64,000 bases of DNA. Origin: Cololabis saira. Taxonomy: Eukaryota > Chordata > Actinopteri > Beloniformes > Belonidae. Positions 44,592 to 54,600 of the stretch are shown in pieces. The DNA is taken from the NCBI RefSeq assembly GCF_033807715.1, contig NC_084599.1, positions 3,609,625-3,673,624 of the forward strand, given 5' to 3'. Within the stretch, counting starts at the first letter, position 1, and every line of letters starts with the position of its first letter. The position numbers and the translations under genes were made by a program. The notes beneath the pieces are model-generated. The model did not search any database. It had not been told where the DNA came from and saw only the letters and a program-made list of their open reading frames with translations.

Positions 44592-45345
44592 TGTAGTCTG
44601 TAAAGTGTTTAGTAAAGTAAAGTAAAGTGTTTAGTAAACCTCTAGCTGGTGTTGGTAAATCTCTAGGTAGTGTAAACTCTAGTGTGTTAGAGTCAGTAGT
44701 CATAGTTGCAGCTATAGAACAAAACTATAATAGTTAGTCTCAAATATAGCTTGGTGGTAGATATGCTGCTATAGGCTTATGCTGCAGGGGGGCACCGACA
44801 TGATCCACTGGGCGGTGCCTCTCACCCTTCTTCTCCTCTCCTCCTCCCTTCCTCTCTTCCCCATTTCCATTTTTATTTATTATAAGTATCTCATAGTTAT
44901 TATTTTTGTCCATCGCTCCTGTAGTTTCTTGTGCTAGCCCCGTTTTTTCTCTTTTGTGCATGTTTGCAGGCTGGAGCCTCGGGAGCTGCGTTCTGGCCTG
45001 TGTTCCCGCCCCACCCCCCATCCCCGGTCATCCCGTTGCTGCTTCCACCTGCCTACGTGGATGTCTGCTGTTGCTGCTTCCGCCTTATGAGCCTGGTCCT
45101 GCTCAAGGTTTCTTCCCTCCTAAAGGGGAGTTTTTCTTGCCACTGTTTGGCTTAAGGCTTTTCTCCCACTATGGGAGTTTTTACCTGCCATTGTTTATAT
45201 AATAATTGCTCGGGGTTTATGTTTATGTTTATGTTTATGTTTATGTTTATGTTTATGTTCATGTTCTGGATCTCTGGAAAGCGTCTAGAGATAACATCTG
45301 TTGTATTAGACGCTATATAAATAAAATTCAATTGAATTGAATTGT
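44592..45345 (+). mobile_element. L2-type LINE 3' UTR, longest copy
   Basis: Runs from AGTAAACCTCTAGCTGGTGT through TCCACTGGGCGGTGCCTCTC and GGGGAGTTTTTCTTGCCACT to a TTTATG run and the tail AATTGAATTGAATTG, giving the 3' half of the family in order. Confidence 0.75.
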
Positions 45346-45449
45346 AACCCCTTATCACTGGTTTCAGCACCAAAGGTTGAAGGACAGCGATTTCTTGCCA
45401 TCTCTGCGCTCTGCTGGCGAGTGGAGTAATGGCGCTCTCTGCTGGGGAA

Positions 45450-45854
45450 GAGAGGAGCCATGACAGCGGGGGGAAAGGACCAGGCTTATATTCTGATTTA
45501 TTTAACCATGAGATCAGTTGTAATGCAGATCTCCTCCCACATAGCCGGGTTGGGGGAGCCCGAGTCGAGCTATTGCCCAATGTCCACCAGCAGCTCTGCA
45601 TGATAAGCAGAGAGGAGCGTGACAACATTAAGCGCCCTCGCAGCCTGGGCTGAGGATTTATAAACCTTCTGGTAAATAGAAGCGGTGAGTCTGTCCATTT
45701 TCCTAGGGAGGGAGGGGCCGGATGCCGACAAGGTTGCACGGCGGTCGGAGTGGAGGTGGGAGGCGACAGACGGCTCTACAGGCGGCGGCCCCATCTCCTT
45801 CATGCCCTGAACATCCAGCCCTGAAAAACCCTTGACAGGTCCTTGCTCTGTCAA
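45450..45854 (-). pseudogene. DIRS-like retrotransposon gag fragment
   Basis: The minus-strand frame shows KMDRLTASIYQKVYKSSA then AARALNVVTLLSAYHAELL, resembling the gag-like protein of fish DIRS/Ngaro elements (SAQAxxxLNxxxLLxAYQAxL). Later parts need frame changes. It is cut at 45345 by the L2 tail. Confidence 0.5.
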
Positions 45855-46055
45855 CCTCTGTGTCTCAGAGGTTTATCCCAGTAGCGCTTCATTTCTCTTG
45901 CTTGGCGGGGGTCTGTGAGGTGGGAAGGACTTTTCCGTCGTACAGATCCCTTTCGGGCCTGGGGGACCGGCCACTCGAGGCCCAGCCTAGTTTGCAGACG
46001 TAATCCGACGTCATATAAATTGACGTCGGATTAGAGAGTCGGAGCCGACCCGGCT

Positions 46056-46410
46056 CATGTTCTATCAGCTATAGAGAACAAGGTAGTGCCGAAAAACAAT
46101 ATATATCCCCCTCACAAAAATAGAGAAACATATTTTTTCATCAACAAAACAAATGTAAACATTTTCAAATAACAAAATAACATATTTGAACCATTTTTCA
46201 GACAATAAAATAACATTTGAACCATTTTTCAGACAATAAAATACCTGAAAAAATCTAAAAAAAAAAAAAGAAATGGCTCAAATATGTTATTTTGTTACTT
46301 GAAATGTAAAATATGCTTTGTTGATGAGAAAACATGTTTCTCTATTTTTCTTATTTTTGTGATATATGGTTTTTCGGCACTACCTTGTTCTCTATAGCTG
46401 ATATAACATG
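46056..46410. mobile_element. 355-bp foldback element
   Basis: CATGTTCTATCAGCTATAGA and its inverted counterpart ending AACATG bracket arms of over 100 bp (GGTAGTGCCGAAAAAC, GAGAAACAT). A CATG target is possible but not proven. No coding content. Confidence 0.75.
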
Positions 46411-46929
46411 AATTACTCCTATGTGAGATCAATAAAGCTCTTATTTTTGCCATCTGAGAAAATTAAATATACTATATTTGGTGCCTAACTGTTTCCCAAG
46501 TATATTAGTGCGTGTGTGAATGAATAAATGAGACGTAAAACGTAAATTTCTTTGTAGAAAGGCGCTTTATGAAAATAAGTCCATTTACTTGTATTAGTTT
46601 ACAGCGCAGTCTTGAACATCCAATATGGCGGCGACGTTGACGTACGGCTCAGCGCTCGATGGGGCGTCTACGTATATATGTCTATGGGTTAAGTATATGA
46701 AGGCTTTTAGTGACTGAGTCATGTGACCAGTTCTGGCTGAGGCAATGAGTCAGCAGCTGACTTCTGGTTGCTAGGGGCAACAAGAACCTCGACTTCAACT
46801 TCAAGAAAAACAAAAACATCGTGAGAGACACAGAACCCGACAGATTCTGACAATCTTAATTTTATTCAGATATTCCTTAAAATGGTTGAGTAAGCTCAGT
46901 GCGAAGACAGAGTGAGATTCTTTTGAAGA

Positions 46930-47846
46930 AAACTTTTGATTACATTACAGCCAATGGAGACCGAGGCAGGCATCCGCGCCGCTTTACCCCCCCGCCGTTT
47001 AAATTTTGTGCATACCCCGCCTGTCATAGTCACATTTTATGAATCCCAACACCTATGTCTACATTCTGACCAAAAATTATTTGTCTGCCTTTTACGGTTT
47101 GGCCGTGAGCTCGAGTTACAAATAAAAATTCAGGTTATTTTTTTACTGTTTCTGCCACTCTAGAAACCGACACCCGCACTTTAGATTTGACAAAAAAGTG
47201 ATTTCCAGTCCTCGCTTGAGTGCTCATATCTTGGAAGTGTACATCTTAGGAAAAAACAGTTTGGTGTTTGGAGAGAGAAGAGAAGTTTTCCTCCGTTTTG
47301 AAGTTTGAATGACGTTTCTACGTGCAAGTATGAGAAAGCTAGGTGACTCAGAAAAAAGGTGAATTTTGGCTTTTTTTTTAACTCCTCCCGTCCACAGTGT
47401 GACATTCCGCGCCACACACATACATGGGAAAATCTCCCCATTAGTTTGGAAATTTGGAAATGTTTTTGCACTTCGTGGGAAAACTATTTGTGTGATCGCT
47501 CTGAAAATTCACAGGACTGTAGTTAAATTCAGGGCCTACGACTTTCTAAATCGGTTCAGAATTTTTCGAGTAACAGTGGGCGAGTGGTGAGGCTTCAAAG
47601 TTCTCCCAATGCGTTCCGGATGGCGCCAAAAGCGCACGTTTTCGCATGTTGCGCGAAAACGTGTGCACCAATTGCTAATAAAAGTCATACCACTCGATTA
47701 GCGCTTAAGGCGCACGTTTCTACGTTTTTACTTTTCGCGTTTTCTCAAAGCTGCAGGACTAGTTACGCGCCTACGTTTATACGGAAGAATAAATAAATAA
47801 GCCTGAGCAATAATAAGAGTGCCTCTGGCTGCGCCAGAGGCACTAA
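46930..47846. mobile_element. Second hairpin-end repeat family
   Basis: Ends at a hairpin GTGCCTCTGG-CTGCG-CCAGAGGCAC (47819-47843) followed by TAATT. No coding frame of known type. The hairpin followed by CTAA-T is like the end of the 53667 family. The left edge is uncertain. Confidence 0.45.
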
Positions 47847-47939
47847 TTACGTAGCCACAGTACCCGTGCAAAAAATGGTGGTGATAGTTCAAGAAATAAA
47901 AACAAAAAGAGCATACATTGCGTAGATTAACAGTCACAG

Positions 47940-48118
47940 ACTCTGACGCTTTGTGTGTTATTATATCTGTTTGACCACTCTGTTCAATGGAGAAGTCTGA
48001 TCTACAAAACCTGCCTGACAGCATACCCCTTCCCCTTCAAGCTGTCCTGGATGAACTCAAATTCTTTTTTCCAATCATTTTGGAACTTGCACGCATATTT
48101 CCTCTTCTTACTCGCCAT
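47940..48118 (-). pseudogene. hAT-type zinc-finger (ZBED/TTF-like) fossil
   Basis: An ATG at 48118 gives MASKKRKYACKFQNDWKKEF then a stop. After a one-base shift the frame reads FCRSDFSIEQSGQTDIITHK, the CxxC...H start of a hAT-associated zinc finger (consensus CxLCxSDFSIxHGGxxDIxxH). Both frameshift and loss of downstream exons make it dead. Confidence 0.55.
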
Positions 48119-49590
48119 CGCCATGTCTGCTTCTTCTGCTTTTTCTTCTGTTGTGATGTTCTGCTTGACTTCGATGTGTTATTATCGTCCAGCCAGCAAC
48201 GGTGGCCAGTGAAGGATGGTTTACCAATATTGTTTTCCGGGTGGAAATCGGGAGACATTTGTGAGAATGCTGGCCCCAGGAGATTTTTGGGAGGGGCACT
48301 GAAATTCGTGACACTGTTGGTATGTCTTAAGGATCAGTCATTTTGTGGACATCACTCTCTCATCTTTCATGTTTGTCAAAGGTCGTCTCTGTACAGCTAA
48401 TGTTTGAAGACCAGCGTATCGGCAGGAGGAAATTACAGATGATAATGTCTCTCTGTAAGAACTTACCTTCATGTGCATGTAGAAAAGGGTATTAAAAAAC
48501 ACAATTTGGAATAATTTCCCTATTTTGAATTTTTATTAACGTAAAAAGTTGTCCTACAATCCCTTAAAGTTATAAAAATTTGACCACTTTCAGCAAACTT
48601 AAATCCTTACAAACACCATGATATGTGTAGAAAAAGAATCCAAAGTTAAAGCATACATGGGTCTGCTTACGCTTGTAATTACTCCATTAACTATTATTTG
48701 CTCATTTGCCCTTATCCTGTTTGAAAACCATTTCAAGAAGTATGAAACATACATTTCTGTTACTGTTAATATGTGACTAAAAAGATTTTGAAAGCCATGT
48801 AGTTCATGATAATACATTTCTTGAACAGTTTAATTAAAAACTGCCTTTCTTTATCTTACTACTGTACATTAAAATAAAAATATGTGTCTGGAGCAAAGGT
48901 TTGAGCACCACACAAAGTCAGGACGGCAACTGGTGGTGGTGTTAGATAAAGAGTTTTTGTCGACTGCTAAACATTTTTTTCTCTCTGGTTTTTGAGCATT
49001 CTTGTAAAAACAAATTTCAGCTTTGTGATAAAATTGAGCATGTGCCATGAGCTTCTGAGGTCCATCTTCGTGTTTTTGAAGATGTCCAGAGCTTGTGCTT
49101 TTTGAGATCCAATGTTTGAAATTCTAACTATCCATGGGAAGTAAGGTAGGAACTTTTAGAAATACTACATTTTCAAATCAAAGGTGTACAGTATGTAGCA
49201 TCTTTCTGTACAGTATGATTAGAAAAGGTTTTGATAACCCCCACTACCATTTGCAGATGTTAGTTGGCTAAACACTAAACACTGCAAAAAAAAGTGCAGC
49301 TTCTATTGGACAAATGGATAATAAACTTGAAGAAAACATTATCACTCCTCAATCAGCAGGTTAGATCAAACTATAACCCTATACCCGTAGCCGTTTGAGA
49401 TTTATTTCAAATGTAAAGTACAAGTTAAACATATTATTATCATCATAACCTACATTCTTGAGTGAGAAGAGAAAAGACCAGTGGGAGTTTCACTTGAGTA
49501 TTTGACAAAAGTGAACAGGTAAGATGGCCAGAAGCCAGAAGAAACAACATCCTGGTTATGAGTCCGCAATTGCCATGATAACCTCTTAAC
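48119..49590. other. Intergenic / candidate 3' UTR side of gene A, nothing recognised
   Basis: No coding frame with family features. The candidate gene A polyadenylation signal is at 49401. Confidence 0.5.
49401..49406 (-). terminator. Candidate polyadenylation signal of gene A
   Basis: AATAAA on the minus strand about 0.9 kb past the stop codon. It is the first canonical hexamer I noticed downstream. The implied 3' UTR would include a MITE fragment at 49595-49720. Confidence 0.3.
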
Positions 49591-49594
49591 CGAG

Positions 49595-49720
49595 GGGGGT
49601 CCAAATACGGTCCTTGAGGGCCGCAGTCCTGCATGTTTGATTTCTCCTTGTATCAACACACTTGATTCAAATTAACCGTCTTGTGCCACGGGGAGCAGGG
49701 TTGGGAAACACTGACACAGT
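49595..49720. mobile_element. hAT-type MITE fragment
   Basis: Recognised by CCTTGAGGGCCGCAGTCCTG and a right end CAGGGTTGGGAAACACTG; the middle is deleted. Confidence 0.65.
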
Positions 49721-50313
49721 GCACATGGATACAGTGTTCTTGTGTGTTGTGTGTGGATGAATGTTGAGTAAGATTTCTTCTTCAGATGCTCCACACATCT
49801 ATTAGGGTGCCCAAACCCTTCCACGGTGCTCCTTTCCCTTTTCAAATCCAAAACTTGACCAAGAAAAGCACAAATCTTGCTTAAATTATTGAACAGGATG
49901 TTTGACTTAACTCCAATTGAAGCTATTACTCATTTGAATAGTAACACCAGTTTCAATACTACCTTGCAAACCATGACACAAGTGGTTGTGTCACTAAGAG
50001 ACTTATGCAGATCGTGATGACAAGCTAATAACACTCATTATTAAGAATATATTAATTAATTAATGTTAATGTATGTTGAATTGGGGACTGGGAAACATCT
50101 AAAACACGCAAAAATCTCTTGAGTATCAGTTGAGACGAAGTCTGTATGAGATCCTCTTGCCACTGATTTCTTTATCAGGTACAACTGGTTTATATGCTGG
50201 TGAGGGTAAACATTTGATTACCAGAATGTGTCTTGAATGTCTCATAAACATCCCATCACCATCATATACAGCCTGGAATATTCTCTGAATCTGGAGAAGG
50301 TCGGCACTTAAAG

Positions 50314-51636
50314 TCAGTGAATTTCGCTCCACTCCTGCATCATAACTTTGTCGATGGGGGAGTTAACTGTGGTGGAAGAGCTGCTTTTCTGAGAGCCAGC
50401 ATGTGGGCTTTTCTGTCTGCTGTGGACCTTTTGGAAGCCAGAAACCTCACTCTGCTGAAGGACACCCCCCTGAAGGACACCATCCTGAAGGACACCCTCC
50501 TGAAGGACACCCCCCTGAAGGACACCCCCCTGAAGGAAACCCCCCTGAAGGACACCCTCCTGAAGGACACCCCCCTGAAGGACACCCCCCTGAAGGACAC
50601 CCCCCTGAAGGAGACCCCCCTGAAGGAGACCCTCCTGAAGGACACCCCAGGCCACCTGACCCTGCTGCCCTCTGGTGCTTGTTGACTCTCCAACCATCAG
50701 GACCTTCTGAGACCCTGGTAGTGTTCCTCGCTGTAAAGTGCCTTCATGAATGAGGCCAGCTGGGACTTCCTGAACCACTTGCATTGTCCCTGATGGGACG
50801 TTGCCATCCAAAACAAGCATGGCCTGGGAACCTGAGAAGTTTCCCGTGTGGATCAGGTTGGCATGACTTCCCTGGATGCCATTGTTCTCCACCAACACCA
50901 TGCCGGGACCCTGGGTTTGTCCGCTGGTCATCATTGACTGACCCTGATAGATAACTCCTTGGGAAAGTCCAGCTTCAGCGCTGTTAACCAGGACCACTTC
51001 TTGAAGGCTGGTGGACGGTGCCTGAGACAATATCATGGTGTTCTGAAACTGTGGCTGGACGACACAGTGGACTGGCTGAAACATAGGGGTGGTTGTGTAG
51101 TAAACCGGCTGCTGCTGCTGCTGCAGGAGGAGCGTCTGGCTTTGATTTCCCACTTGTGAACTCACTGAGGTCATCTCTTCCCTCACCGCAGCCCGGCTTT
51201 CCCTCATCACTTGGGAACTGTCAGTGATGCTTTCCCTCATCACTTGGGAACTGTCAGTGATGCTTTCCCTCATCACCTGGGAACTGTCAGTGATGTCACT
51301 GACCACGGTCTGCTCTGCTTTGGCGACGGCTGACTGCAGCTTGGGTGGATAGGACTGTCGGGCAGTTATCAAACTGGACTCTGCTGTCTGAGCACTCGAT
51401 ACAAGAGGGCTGCGGACAGAAGTGAACTCTTGTTTCAGCTCATTGGAGATCTTTTTTCCCCCGCATATCTCAGCTAAAGTCTTGAACTTTGGTCCAAGGT
51501 CATCCAGGAAGCCCAGGTCATTGTCAGACTCCAGAAGGCTGCAGCATCCCACCGAGCCAGCAGTGGAGAACTCCCCGTCACTGTTGTAAATCAGCAGACT
51601 GTCCTTCACTTCATCGCCTGCATTTCTGCTGGTCAC
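50314..51636 (-). CDS. dsg2: Gene A last exon: catenin-binding segment and repeat tail
   Basis: 440 codons plus stop, beginning in phase 0 right after acceptor GACAG. It encodes the intracellular cadherin segment ([12 protein letters not shown]...[16 protein letters not shown]), three copies of a 10-residue [10 protein letters not shown] unit (about 51193-51290), a Gln-rich middle, desmoglein-style repeats, and about 13 copies of a GGVLQ-type pentapeptide (50452-50650) before a short Ser-rich end and TGA at 50316-50314. The 15-bp repeat also leaves other frames open, so overlapping reading frames there are shadows. Confidence 0.88.
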   Translation of the reverse strand: MTSRNAGDEVKDSLLIYNSDGEFSTAGSVGCCSLLESDNDLGFLDDLGPKFKTLAEICGGKKISNELKQEFTSVRSPLVSSAQTAESSLITARQSYPPKLQSAVAKAEQTVVSDITDSSQVMRESITDSSQVMRESITDSSQVMRESRAAVREEMTSVSSQVGNQSQTLLLQQQQQPVYYTTTPMFQPVHCVVQPQFQNTMILSQAPSTSLQEVVLVNSAEAGLSQGVIYQGQSMMTSGQTQGPGMVLVENNGIQGSHANLIHTGNFSGSQAMLVLDGNVPSGTMQVVQEVPAGLIHEGTLQRGTLPGSQKVLMVGESTSTRGQQGQVAWGVLQEGLLQGGLLQGGVLQGGVLQGGVLQEGVLQGGFLQGGVLQGGVLQEGVLQDGVLQGGVLQQSEVSGFQKVHSRQKSPHAGSQKSSSSTTVNSPIDKVMMQEWSEIH

Positions 51637-54600
51637 CTGTCGTTGACATGAAGGTTTTATTCATTAGTATATGAACGTATCATAGTTGCATCAGCAAGTC
51701 AAAGTAGAAATCCTAAAATCACATCCACAGGTTACAAAACGTAGTTTAAGATGATAGAAGTCGCAAGGAACTTGTTGTCTTTTCAGCCTAATGACCAACC
51801 TCCTTCAGAGATCCCTTGGACCTCGTGTTGGAAGTGATACCTGAAATCAACTGCAGATCTTTTATGTGCTTCATTTGTCTTCACTTAACGAGGGAATGGA
51901 CCACGCCAGGCTAATTCTAATTTATTTAGCCAAAAAAGCTTGTTTTTAAGACATTCGAGGCCTGTTTAAAATAGGTATTAGATGACATAATAGGTCCCCT
52001 TTAAGACAAACGTAACCAATAAATGATGAAATAAGTTATAATTTACTGTTTCACTTTTACCGTGTAGTAAGTGCAATCAATTAAATAATCCCAACGAACC
52101 AGACAGTTAACTGATCTCTAAACAACAGAGCAACCTTTCAGTTACTGAAGATAAAACTGATAGCAAAAAGGTTGACAAACAAGCAGCAGCTAAAGGAGGC
52201 TGGGCAAACATCACCAGAGAGGAAACTCAGAGTTTGGTGATGAACTCCAGATGTCAGGCAGCCACGTTTCTACCACCTTAACATAACCGCAACAAGGTAC
52301 CTCCTTTAAAGGTGAAATTCTTGTATGCTAGTATCAAATTGATTTATAAAAAAAATGAATTACAACCTCTTTAATTCAAAGGTTTACATATTTGGAAATT
52401 AAGAGCCCATCTTGTCCTTACCACATCTTAATGTTAGGTAAATACAAAAAAAAGGGGAGAAATTGAGAGTAAAGTAAACACAACTGCACTTTCACATTAT
52501 TTTATCATTTACTGACAAAGGTGAAGCTAAAGTGCTAAGAAACTCCATATTTAAGACAAATGCCAAACTTCCCAGGAGTGGACTTCCCCAGTCCATCCCA
52601 AACTCTGTTTCAGGACAAAGATGTCAATGTTAGCAAAAGACCTGGAGGACCTGTGCATAAACAAATGCTCACAAACCTCAGTGGAGTGAAGGAGGTTTGT
52701 GGGGAAGAGGGGATCCTCACACCCGTGTGAGACTGACGGCATTGTACCGAAAACAAGACTTCTGTGCATCACTGTTAATGAGATGTTCACCTGCGGCCAC
52801 ATCTACCTCGTTTTTCAAGATAAGCTGATATGTCAAACCTTTGAACTGAAAAAGTGTGTTTTTGTTGTTTTTTAGAGATTACTTAAATGCCCAACTGGTT
52901 CTCAAGTTGTTTGCAAACGGGCTCTTTGTAATAAATATCCACCTCAAACAACACCTTTCCTTCTGATCAGTGGATATCTTACCTCATTGTAGTACTGTCC
53001 CAGAAAGGCGTGGGAGAGAGTCATGCCATCGAACACATCTTCTCCACCTCTTGCTGATTCTCTGCTCTCAAACCCAGAGATGAAGCCACTCCTGTTGCCC
53101 CTCCCGTCCATCCCCCAGGCTCCACTTTGGTCCATTCGCATCTCATTCACGGAAATCTGCGACTGCTGCATTTCCCAACCTGGACTCTGCGATTGCTGCA
53201 TTTCCCAAACTGGCCCAGGTCCCTTTACAAAGTGTTGCTGGCCCATGCCAATGATCTCTTGTGGGACGTTCAACAATGGCACCTCCTAGTAAGACATCCA
53301 AACATTAGGACCAAGACATCATTTTTAAACTGGTCAGACAAAAATGTGATGATGCTTTCCAGTAAACGTGATCTACTGAGAGTCAGCACATGCTGCTGAT
53401 GTCAACATTAGCGGTGTTATGTGTGGCCAGGTATGGGTTGCTCCACACCTACAGCTGTAGGTGTGTGTGTTAATGCTGCTGTCTTCTCCCCCTCTCCTTC
53501 CTCCTGGTTCCCTCCTCCACAGGCTGGCAGTCAGTTAGCAATCAGGAGGTTGGGGATAAAGAGGAGCAGAAGGAAGGCGTCACTCTCTCTCACTCTGGGG
53601 CAGCAGTAGCAGGAGAAGGTTTGGAAGGTTGGGAAGGTTCTGGCCATAATGGCAGAGTTTTCTTATTAGGGCCCGGGCACTTACAGTGCGAAGGCCCTAT
53701 TGTATCTGTAGGAATTATTTCGTTCTTCTTTAGAAAAGGAGGGTCTTTTTGCCCCCCTAAACGTGCCCCAAAAGTCACCAAATTTTGCACGTAAGCCAGG
53801 CCTGGCGAAAAATTTGATATTTAATGGTTTGCATTAATGGGCGTGGCAAAATGGCTCAACAGCACCCACTAGAAAACTTTGTGCCTCAAGCCCCACAATA
53901 CGGTTTGACATGCACAAAAATCAGTACAGACCTGTATCATGTCGCAACTTAAAGAAAAGTCTCTTGGCACCATGGCCGAAACCGAACAGGAAGTCGGCCA
54001 TTTTGAATTAATCTTGTCATTTTGGCGAAATTTATGCCATTTTTTCAGCCGCTTCAGAGCCCGAACCGTAACGTGCACCCAGATATGTTATACATCAAAA
54101 TATGCGTCTCCATCCTGCGACGACGCGCATTACTTTTCTCTTTCAAAAGCGTTACCGTGGCGACGCTAGACGCCAAAAAGCGCGCCCCCCTTCATCTGAT
54201 TGGTCCATATTTGATAGTTCCCCAAAGGTAACCAAATTTTGCACGCAAGCCAGACTTGGCGATACATTTTATATTTCATGATGCATTAATGGGCGTGGCA
54301 AGATGGATCAACAGCGCCCCCTAGAATACTTTTCTCTGCCATAACTTTTGAATGGTTTGACATAAAGACTCGTGGGTGGTGTCATCAGACTCGGTATTGA
54401 GTACTTGACCTTCATTGGCCTGAATTATCCCCGCCCCTTCTTCTATTGGTCAATATTTGATAGTCCCTATTTTCTGGCATAACTTTTGAATGGTTTGACA
54501 TAGAGAGTCGTGGGTGGTGTTATCTGACTCGGTTTTGAGTACTTGACCTTAATTGGCATGAATTAGCCCCACCCTTTCTTCTGATTGGTCGATAATTGAT

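Noticed and set aside
50317..50753. Plus-strand LKDTP and EGHPP repeat frames
   Set aside because: Antisense shadows of the GGVLQ coding repeat.
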